Positions 1 to 4,804 of a DNA stretch of 6,741 nt are shown here, one piece after another. The position numbers and the translations under genes were made by a program. This DNA is from an uncultured Alphaproteobacteria bacterium (lineage in GTDB: Bacteria; Pseudomonadota; Alphaproteobacteria; RF32; CAG-239). The stretch is taken from NCBI GenBank assembly GCA_900551585.1, contig URWU01000087.1, forward strand, positions 1-6,741, written 5' to 3'. Position 1 is the stretch's first letter; the number at the start of each line of letters is the position of its first letter. Under the pieces are notes generated by a model. That model was given only the letters and a program-made list of their open reading frames with translations. It searched no databases and was not told the DNA's origin.

Positions 1-31
1 TCGTGGGCTCGGAGATGTGTATAAGAGACAG
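1..31 (+). other. Nextera transposase adapter remnant (sequencing artefact)
   Basis: These 31 bases match the 3' part of the Illumina Nextera read-2 transposase adapter and end in the Tn5 mosaic end (AGATGTGTATAAGAGACAG, 13-31). They are library sequence and not genome. Read in frame with the following gene they give the peptide MGSEMCIRDR, whose MCIRDR core is a tell-tale of untrimmed adapter in predicted proteins. Genomic sequence starts at about base 32. Confidence 0.97.
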
Positions 32-32
32 G

Positions 33-1514
33 GGTCACGTTGACCATGGTAAAACCTCTTTGCTGGACGCCCTGCGCGAAACCAATGTCGCTGCGCGTGA
101 AGCCGGCGGTATTACCCAGCATATCGGTGCTTATCAGATTACGGTTCCGACCGGTGATAAAATCACTTTCATTGATACGCCGGGCCATGAGGCTTTCTCG
201 GAAATGCGTGCCCGCGGTGCCAAAGTAACCGATATTGTGGTTTTGGTTGTTGCCGCCAATGACGGTATCATGCCGCAAACGGTTGAAGCTATCCGCCATG
301 CTCAGGCTGCGGAAGTGCCGATTGTGGTTGCGATTAATAAAATCGATTTGCCGGGTGCCGATCCGATGAAGGTTAAAACCGCCTTGTTGCAGCACAGCAT
401 TGCCGTTGAAGAAATGGGCGGCGACTGTTTATGTGCAGAAGTTTCGGCCAAAAAACGCATGAATATTGAAAAACTGGTTGAAGCTATTTTGCTGCAGGCC
501 GAAATTCTTGATTTGAAAGCCAACCCGAATCGCAATGCCGAGGGTGCGGTTATTGAAGCCAAAATGGAAAAAGGCCGCGGTTCCGTCGCTACCGTTCTGG
601 TTCAAAAAGGTAATTTGAAAATCGGCGATATTATCATTGCCGGCAAGGAATGGGGCCGCGTTCGCGCTATGTTTAATGAACACGGCAAAAAAGTCTTTGA
701 AGCCGGTCCGGCAACTCCGGTTGAGGTTCTCGGTCTGCAGGGAACGCCTGCTGCCGGTGATGACTTTATTGTCGTTGCCGATGAGAATCAGGCAAAACAG
801 GTAACAAACTACCGTATCTGCAAAGAGCGTGACGCTAAGATTGTTAAATCTGCCAAATCGGCTATGGAACAAATGCTTGATAAAATTAAATCCGGCGAAT
901 CAAAACATCTGCCGATTATTATCAAGGCTGACGTTCAGGGTTCTATTGAGGCTTTGGAAGGTACGCTGAATAAATTGTCGACCGATGAGGTTGATGTTCA
1001 GATTTTGCACTCGGCCGTCGGTCCGATTTCAGAATCTGATATTTCTCTGGCAAAAGCTTCTAATGCTTTGATTGTCGGTTTTAATGTTCGTGCAATCCCG
1101 CAGGCTCGCGATATGGCTCGCCGCGACGGTGTTGAAATTAAATACTATTCGATTATTTATGACGTAGCCGATGATGTGAAGAAAGGCCTGGAAGGTATGC
1201 TTTCTCCCGAACTCAAAGAAAAGATTCTCGGTTATGCCGAAATCCGCGAAGTCTACAACATTACCGGTGTCGGTAAAGTTGCCGGCTGTATGGTTACCGA
1301 AGGTATTGTCCGCCGCGGTGCCAAAGTCCGCCTGCTGCGTGACAACGTTGTCATTCATGACGGTTCTTTAGGTCAGCTGAAACGCTTCAAAGAAGACGTC
1401 AAAGAAGTTCGCGAAGGTTATGAGTGCGGTATGAGTTTTGAAAACTACAATGACATTCAAAAGGGTGACTTTATTGAGTGTTATGAGATTGAGGAAATTG
1501 CCGCAAAACTTTAA
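33..1514 (+). CDS. infB: Translation initiation factor IF-2, 5'-truncated
   Basis: IF-2 is the GTPase that brings fMet-tRNA to the 30S subunit and promotes 50S joining in the cytoplasm. About 493 residues remain, running from the first GTP-binding motif to the natural stop, which matches the G-domain-to-C-terminus length of E. coli IF-2. Counting the first Gly of GHVDHGKT as residue 1, the visible motifs are G1 GHVDHGKT (1-8), G2 region GGITQHIG (25-32), G3 DTPGHEAF (48-55), G4 NKID (102-105) and G5 SAK (138-140). A beta-barrel domain II follows (about 180-260), then domain III with KADVQGSIEAL (near 298-308), and the fMet-tRNA-binding C-terminal domain with ECGMSFENYNDIQKGD near the end. The N-terminal region is missing because the contig begins here. 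The apparent GTG start at base 3 lies in adapter and is false. rbfA follows 162 bp downstream, the usual order. Confidence 0.98.
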   Translation, partial: GHVDHGKTSLLDALRETNVAAREAGGITQHIGAYQITVPTGDKITFIDTPGHEAFSEMRARGAKVTDIVVLVVAANDGIMPQTVEAIRHAQAAEVPIVVAINKIDLPGADPMKVKTALLQHSIAVEEMGGDCLCAEVSAKKRMNIEKLVEAILLQAEILDLKANPNRNAEGAVIEAKMEKGRGSVATVLVQKGNLKIGDIIIAGKEWGRVRAMFNEHGKKVFEAGPATPVEVLGLQGTPAAGDDFIVVADENQAKQVTNYRICKERDAKIVKSAKSAMEQMLDKIKSGESKHLPIIIKADVQGSIEALEGTLNKLSTDEVDVQILHSAVGPISESDISLAKASNALIVGFNVRAIPQARDMARRDGVEIKYYSIIYDVADDVKKGLEGMLSPELKEKILGYAEIREVYNITGVGKVAGCMVTEGIVRRGAKVRLLRDNVVIHDGSLGQLKRFKEDVKEVREGYECGMSFENYNDIQKGDFIECYEIEEIAAKL

Positions 1515-1636
1515 TAGTTTGCTCTGTGGACACCTAATACAGAAATTGCGGATAGTTGGCTCGGTCATGTACTTCTTTGTACACTCCGCTCGCCAACTTC
1601 CTGATTTCTTATTATCTGTCTCACATATCAAACTAT
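1514..1636. repeat. 123-nt imperfect palindromic element between infB and rbfA
   Basis: Almost the whole infB-rbfA gap folds on itself. By hand, from outside to inside, these arms pair: ATAGTTTG (1514-1521) with CAAACTAT (1629-1636), TGTG with CACA, GACA with TGTC, TAATA with TATTA, AGAAAT with ATTTCT, GGA with TCC, AGTTGGC with GCCAACT, CGG with CCG, and TGTAC with GTACA around a TTCTTT loop. That is about 45 base pairs with only short bulges and internal loops. The element starts on the last base of the infB stop codon and ends 40 bases before the rbfA start. There is no U-run after it, so it is not a classical terminator. It could be a dispersed palindromic element (as described in Rickettsiales), a MITE-like remnant, or an mRNA processing site. 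Its copy number cannot be judged here. Confidence 0.8.
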
Positions 1637-1663
1637 GATATTGGTTTTGCCTTTAAATAAGAT

Positions 1664-1670
1664 AAGAGAG
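1664..1670 (+). promoter_or_regulatory. Shine-Dalgarno sequence of rbfA
   Basis: The purine-rich stretch AAGAGAG lies six bases before ATG 1677. It supports that start over an in-frame ATG at 1635, which would overlap the right arm of the palindrome and add 14 residues unlike RbfA. Confidence 0.65.
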
Positions 1671-1676
1671 AACAAA

Positions 1677-2060
1677 ATGGCTAATAATAAAGAACCGTCG
1701 CAAAGACAACTGAGAGTAGGACAGGAAATCCGCAAGATTATTTCGTCAGAAATTGAGCGTGGCGAAGTCCGCAATCTGCAAGATATTGATACCATGGTCA
1801 CCATTACCGAAGTGCATGTTTCTCCTGATTTGAAATATGCCAATGCTTATGTCATGACCCTGAACGGCGAACATCTGGACGAAGTTATGGAAGGTTTGCA
1901 GCTGGCTGCCAACCATTTCCGCAAGAGTGTCGGCCGTAATACCAATCTGCGTTATGTTCCGGAAATCAATTTCCGCGTTGATGATACTTTTGCCGCAGTT
2001 GATAAAATTGAAAAATTGCTGCATGATCCGCGCGTTCAGCAGGACTTGAAACCTGTTTAG
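1677..2060 (+). CDS. rbfA: 30S ribosome-binding factor RbfA
   Basis: RbfA is a small KH-like protein that binds the immature 30S subunit and helps late 16S rRNA maturation, including cold adaptation in E. coli. The 127-residue product has the usual family length. Family signatures are the N-terminal RQLRVGQEIRKIISSEI helix (about 10-26), the ITEVHVSPDLKYANAYV strand-turn-strand (about 43-59), LRYVPEINFRVDD (91-103), and a C-terminal IEKLLHDPRVQQDL (111-124) typical of alphaproteobacteria. ATG 1677 is chosen because it has a Shine-Dalgarno sequence and begins at the family's normal N-terminus. It follows infB in the same direction and was presumably co-transcribed with it, with the palindromic element in the shared message. 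A strong terminator begins 47 bases after the stop, so the unit ends here instead of continuing into truB. Confidence 0.96.
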   Translation: MANNKEPSQRQLRVGQEIRKIISSEIERGEVRNLQDIDTMVTITEVHVSPDLKYANAYVMTLNGEHLDEVMEGLQLAANHFRKSVGRNTNLRYVPEINFRVDDTFAAVDKIEKLLHDPRVQQDLKPV

Positions 2061-2107
2061 CAGTTTTATCATCCGTTTTATTTAACGAATTTTAAGAATA
2101 AAAATCA

Positions 2108-2132
2108 GCACCGCCGGCCGGTGCTTTTTTTT
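2108..2132 (+). terminator. Intrinsic terminator after rbfA
   Basis: The stem GCACCG (2108-2113) pairs with CGGTGC (2119-2124) around a CCGGC loop and is followed by eight Ts. It closes the infB-rbfA transcription unit. Confidence 0.92.
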
Positions 2133-2159
2133 GTTTGATTTTTGTCTAAAATCATGTTA
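2131..2159 (+). promoter_or_regulatory. 29-bp leader block shared with the next unknown gene (copy 1)
   Basis: This block aligns without gaps to 3299-3327 at 24 of 29 positions. The shared parts are TTGTTTG, then TTTTGTCTAAA, then TGTTA. Each copy sits directly on the T-run of the preceding terminator and upstream of one of the two unrecognised genes. This suggests a common promoter or regulator site. A weak sigma-70 reading is TTGTTT, 18 bases, TGTTAA, but no convincing -10 box is visible. Confidence 0.5.
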
Positions 2160-2182
2160 AGTTATTTGAATTCAAGCATATT

Positions 2183-2224
2183 ATTCAGATTACAATTTTA
2201 TCAATAAATTTCCTTAATCTGAAT
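2183..2224. repeat. Inverted repeat in the leader of the 318-aa gene
   Basis: ATTCAGATTA (2183-2192) and TAATCTGAAT (2215-2224) are perfect 10-bp inverted copies. Inside them AATTT (2194-2198) and AAATT (2206-2210) also pair around a 7-base loop, giving about 15 bp in total. There is no T-run after it. It lies 44 bases before the chosen start codon, so it could be an operator or a structured 5' leader. A perfect 10-bp palindrome TTGAATTCAA (2166-2175) lies just upstream. Confidence 0.6.
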
Positions 2225-2268
2225 GTTCTATGCTTTTTCTTTTGAGTATTAATTTAAAAATCAGCATT

Positions 2269-3225
2269 ATGAAAAACTTTCAAATTAATGGGAATGAACT
2301 TTTGGTTTATATGCCCGAAAAGCAAAAACTCGTAAAAATTGACGAGGGTGAGATTAATAATGTTCATGACGTGTTTATATCCGTCAAAAACAAGGGTTCC
2401 TTAAATCTTTATCAGGAAACGGATATTGGTTTGTTTGCCGGTCCCAAAAATGTGCATGAAGCAGTGCCTATCGGCGGATTGGTTGTCTTTCGCAGGCAGA
2501 GTATATGGCGTTACGGCGGCTTTTTTGATCAGGAAAAAGTTCTGGGAACTGTTGTTGAAGAAATGCCCGGCGTTTATCGCAAAGCTCATGGCGAACTGGT
2601 TATTTTGGTCAGAAACTATCCTGAGGAAAAACTGCCGTTCATCAGCAATTATTGGCCCGGCGTTAAACCGCAGACCGTAAAGTATAAAAGCCTGATGAAA
2701 GTGACGGATTTATATCTCGAACAGCAAGAAAATGATTATTCCTCATCAAAGGAAGAGCTGCTCTTGCTTGAGCAGACTGACGGCTCATATCTGGCTTTGC
2801 GTTCTTTGCGGAAAATTGCCGTGCAATTTTACAACGGGCCTTATGTCCAGTTCAAAACGAATGAGAATCAGGCTGTTGTTTTAGCTTTTGAAAATGGCGC
2901 TTATCATAAGATTTATGAAGGAGAAAATCTTCACAATCTGAAAAACGCCATCATTCGTAAAGACGGCGAGCAAATTCAACTGTTGCAGTATTGCCGCAGC
3001 AGCGTTCGGCTTGAGGTTATTGCCCGCGGCTCTCAGCTGTCTTTGGTCGAAGATCCCGAAGGTCGCAGAGATACAATGCTCACTCTTGATGACAAAAAAT
3101 GGCTTGTATCGGTCGGCTGTCTCAGAAAAGTTATCCTTGATTCGGAAACTGAAGCGTCGAAACAGAAGCCTGAAAAATGGTCGTTGCGGAAGTGGTTCGG
3201 TATCGGAAGATATTCAAAGCCGTGA
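2269..3225 (+). CDS. Hypothetical protein, 318 aa
   Basis: I do not recognise this protein. It appears soluble: there is no signal peptide and no clear membrane segment with the chosen start. The predicted texture is mainly short beta-strands and turns, for example GGLVVFRRQSIWRYGGFFD (69-87), with repeated aromatic and glycine positions. A motif of the form K-hydrophobic-x-x-G-E, with a glycine 14-15 residues later, occurs at 23-28 (KIDEGE) and 214-219 (KIYEGE), and also in the next gene. The C-terminal 20 residues are basic and Trp/Phe-rich (EKWSLRKWFGIGRYSKP). ATG 2269 is preferred over in-frame ATG 2230 because the latter adds a 13-residue Leu/Ile-rich stretch encoded by AT-rich leader. 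The context before ATG (AAAAATCAGCATT) closely resembles that of the next gene. No Shine-Dalgarno is visible. The gene has its own terminator and is probably transcribed alone. Confidence 0.8.
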   Translation: MKNFQINGNELLVYMPEKQKLVKIDEGEINNVHDVFISVKNKGSLNLYQETDIGLFAGPKNVHEAVPIGGLVVFRRQSIWRYGGFFDQEKVLGTVVEEMPGVYRKAHGELVILVRNYPEEKLPFISNYWPGVKPQTVKYKSLMKVTDLYLEQQENDYSSSKEELLLLEQTDGSYLALRSLRKIAVQFYNGPYVQFKTNENQAVVLAFENGAYHKIYEGENLHNLKNAIIRKDGEQIQLLQYCRSSVRLEVIARGSQLSLVEDPEGRRDTMLTLDDKKWLVSVGCLRKVILDSETEASKQKPEKWSLRKWFGIGRYSKP

Positions 3226-3266
3226 GGTTTTGATTTTTTTAGTCATATAATAAATTAATTATTTGT

Positions 3267-3300
3267 GGGGTGCTCCTTGTGAAAGGCGCACCTCTTTTTT
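3267..3300 (+). terminator. Intrinsic terminator after the 318-aa gene
   Basis: GGGGTGC (3267-3273) pairs with GCACCTC (3288-3294) with one G-U pair. Inside, CCTT pairs with AAGG around a GTGA loop, with a single T/C mismatch between the two stems. Six Ts follow. Confidence 0.92.
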
Positions 3301-3327
3301 GTTTGTCTTTTGTCTAAATTTGTGTTA
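3299..3327 (+). promoter_or_regulatory. 29-bp leader block shared with the previous unknown gene (copy 2)
   Basis: This is the second copy of the block described at 2131-2159, with 24 of 29 identities and no gaps. Here it begins in the terminator T-run and contains a tandem TTTGTCT TTTGTCT (3302-3315). A weak promoter reading is TTGTTT, 18 bases, TGTTAT. Confidence 0.5.
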
Positions 3328-3357
3328 TCAATAAAACATAATTTTATTAGAGACAAA
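3309..3357. repeat. Inverted repeat in the leader of the 165-aa gene
   Basis: TTTGTCT (3309-3315) is complementary to AGACAAA (3351-3357). Within it AATAAAA (3330-3336) pairs perfectly with TTTTATT (3342-3348) around a CATAA loop. Together they can form a two-part hairpin ending 33 bases before ATG 3391. There is no following T-run, so it is not a terminator. The outer left arm is also part of the conserved leader block. Confidence 0.5.
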
Positions 3358-3390
3358 TTAACTTATTGTATCATTATAAAAAATCCGATT

Positions 3391-3888
3391 ATGAATATTC
3401 CATTCTTAGAACCATTAGTTTTTTTTCGTGAGGACGGAAAAGTATATTTGCTCAAGTTCAACTTGGACAAAGGTATTTATGAAAAACTCGCCTATGGCGA
3501 ACATTATGAACGGTTTGGATTTTTAATCTTGATGTATAATCAGGGGCTAGTTTATACCGTGTTTGCCGGAGATGAAAAAGCACATGTTTTTAAAGGGATT
3601 CCTCAAAAGAATCTTATTTTGAAAGCATTGAATATGATTATTTTCCAAGAAGGGGAAAGTTTTTATTCTTATAACGGTCGTAAAGAACTGGTTTGTTTGG
3701 GCTCGCTGGCCTCAGAAAAACATTGGCTCTTTAGTTTTGAAAACCGATTGGCTTTTATAGAAAAAGAGAATCATAATTTTTTTCAATTTGAAAGTGACCT
3801 CTGCCAGGTTGACAACAGCGGTAGCATTTTAGTTACTGCAAACGGTGGAAAAAAATCTTACCAACTTGAGTCGATTGATGTCAGATAA
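3391..3888 (+). CDS. Hypothetical protein, 165 aa
   Basis: I do not recognise this protein. It is a small, probably soluble product, rich in aromatic residues and short predicted beta-strands with G or N-G turns (REDGKVYLLKF 13-23, FQEGESFYSYNGRKELVCLG 85-104, FSFENRLAFIEKENHNFFQF 114-133). This looks like a run of beta-hairpins or a small propeller-like fold, which is inference only. It carries KLAYGE at 32-37 with Gly52 following, the same spacing as KIDEGE and KIYEGE in the upstream 318-aa protein. Distant paralogy is therefore plausible. ATG 3391 is preferred over a TTG at 3310, because that one lies in the leader block and would translate the hairpin. The sequence before ATG (AAAAATCCGATT) resembles the upstream gene's. 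No Shine-Dalgarno is visible. The gene is bounded by terminators on both sides. Confidence 0.75.
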   Translation: MNIPFLEPLVFFREDGKVYLLKFNLDKGIYEKLAYGEHYERFGFLILMYNQGLVYTVFAGDEKAHVFKGIPQKNLILKALNMIIFQEGESFYSYNGRKELVCLGSLASEKHWLFSFENRLAFIEKENHNFFQFESDLCQVDNSGSILVTANGGKKSYQLESIDVR

Positions 3889-3902
3889 TTAAATGTAAAA
3901 AG

Positions 3903-3934
3903 AGCGGCAGGAAGATGAATTCCGGCCGCTTTTT
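3903..3934 (+). terminator. Intrinsic terminator after the 165-aa gene
   Basis: AGCGGC (3903-3908) pairs with GCCGCT (3925-3930). GGAA and TTCC extend the stem inside an A/G mismatch around a GATGAA loop. Four Ts follow directly, then ATTT. It begins 14 bases after the stop codon. Confidence 0.85.
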
Positions 3935-3961
3935 ATTTGTCCGGTTTGCGGCTGCCACCGG

Positions 3962-3989
3962 TTGACTTTAAAGATTTTCGGAGTAAGTT
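3962..3989 (+). promoter_or_regulatory. Candidate pyrE promoter
   Basis: TTGACT (3962-3967) is a good -35 box. The best -10 at a normal distance is TAAGTT (3984-3989, spacer 16), which is weak. The preceding gene is terminated upstream, so a promoter is needed somewhere in 3935-4039. Confidence 0.35.
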
Positions 3990-4039
3990 TGAGCAGTATT
4001 TTTTAAAACTAATTTTAATAATTAAAAAATTATTTGTGT

Positions 4040-4744
4040 ATGAAGACAAATGAACTTATCGCTCAAGAGTTTGCCGAATTAGCCTTAGACAGTCAAGTTG
4101 TCAAACTGAGCCCGCAAAGCCCTTTTACTTGGGCATCAGGTTTGAAATCGCCGATTTATTGCAACAACCGTGATTTACTTTCTGTTCTGGAAGACTATGA
4201 CCGAGATGGTATTGTCAACGCTATTTACAGCAGAATTGAACAGTTTTTTCCCGATGCGGAGGCTGTTGTCGGCGTGGCAACCGGTGCAATTCCCTGGGGT
4301 GCTATGCTGGCCTATACTTCCAGCCGTCGTTTCGGTTATGTTATCGCTGCTCCCAAAGATCACGGAGCTGATTCCAACCAGCCGACTCCGGAAGAGGAAC
4401 AAGCCAGACTGGCAAAATGTCTGATTGGAAAATTTCCCAAAGATTCAGAAGTTGTGATTATTGAAGACCTTATTTCAACCGGCGGTTCCAGTTTGCATGC
4501 CGTTAAGGCGGTCCGTGCCGCAGGTTATAAGGTTGCCGGAATGGTTGCGTTGTTTTCTTACGGGTTTGAAGAGGCACGTAAAGCCTTTGAAGAAGCTGAG
4601 TGTACGGTGGAGACGTTATCCGATTATGATACGTTGCTTGAGGTTGCCGTTGATAAAAACTATGTGACGGCAGAACAGCTCAAAACTTTGAAAGAATGGC
4701 GCCAAGACCACAAGGCCTGGAGCAAGGCTCACGGCGGAAAGTAA
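4040..4744 (+). CDS. pyrE: Orotate phosphoribosyltransferase
   Basis: PyrE transfers the phosphoribosyl group of PRPP to orotate, giving OMP in de novo pyrimidine synthesis in the cytoplasm. The 234-residue product shows the family's N-terminal FTWASGLKSPIYCNNR (29-44), the VVGVATGAIPWG stretch (77-88), and the PRPP-binding motif VVIIEDLISTGGS (138-150). It is about 20 residues longer than the usual 210-215. The extra length lies mainly between the catalytic loop and the PRPP motif, about 111-133, which is Glu/Gln-rich. In the catalytic loop, Lys106 and His108 (APKDHG) are kept, but the usual Arg-Lys just after YV (residues 99-100 in enterobacterial PyrE) is replaced by Ile-Ala. ATG 4040 is chosen. 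TTG 4034 would add only two residues. No Shine-Dalgarno is visible. The gene stands alone between two terminators, not in a pyrimidine operon. Confidence 0.9.
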   Translation: MKTNELIAQEFAELALDSQVVKLSPQSPFTWASGLKSPIYCNNRDLLSVLEDYDRDGIVNAIYSRIEQFFPDAEAVVGVATGAIPWGAMLAYTSSRRFGYVIAAPKDHGADSNQPTPEEEQARLAKCLIGKFPKDSEVVIIEDLISTGGSSLHAVKAVRAAGYKVAGMVALFSYGFEEARKAFEEAECTVETLSDYDTLLEVAVDKNYVTAEQLKTLKEWRQDHKAWSKAHGGK

Positions 4745-4763
4745 AATTCGTATGACTTGAAAC

Positions 4764-4803
4764 AAAAACAGGTTAATCTCTGAGAGATTAACCTGTTTTT
4801 TTG
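4764..4803. terminator. Bidirectional terminator between pyrE and the amidotransferase-fold gene
   Basis: ACAGGTTAATCTC (4768-4780) and GAGATTAACCTGT (4784-4796) form a perfect 13-bp stem with a TGA loop. A run of As precedes it and seven Ts follow, so it works as an intrinsic terminator in both directions. The minus-strand gene ends at 4805, immediately beside it. Confidence 0.93.
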
Positions 4804-4804
4804 T

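Noticed and set aside
3..32. GTG start giving a complete 503-aa IF-2
   Set aside because: The first ten codons are adapter. The family has a long N-terminal region before the G domain, so the gene is truncated by the contig end.
429..872. 147-codon open frame on the minus strand inside infB
   Set aside because: It is antisense to strongly conserved IF-2 sequence, with Phe/Asn-rich composition typical of a reverse-strand shadow. Similar shadows at 302-562 and 1029-1358 are rejected for the same reason.
1368..1638. Open frames on both strands running through the infB-rbfA gap
   Set aside because: They overlap the end of infB and the palindromic element, have no ribosome-binding site, and owe their openness to the repeat. 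No recognisable protein is encoded.
2230..2268. Earlier ATG for the 318-aa gene, adding a hydrophobic N-terminus that could be mistaken for a signal peptide
   Set aside because: The added 13 residues come from AT-rich leader next to the inverted repeat, with no cleavage site. ATG 2269 shares its context with the neighbouring gene's start.
3310..3390. TTG start for the 165-aa gene
   Set aside because: It would begin inside the conserved leader block and translate the hairpin. There is no ribosome-binding site, and ATG 3391 fits better.
3942..3963. CCGGT/ACCGG inverted repeat and CCGGTT direct repeat downstream of the 165-aa gene
   Set aside because: The arms are only 5-6 bp with no T-run or further pairing, so this is within chance expectation.
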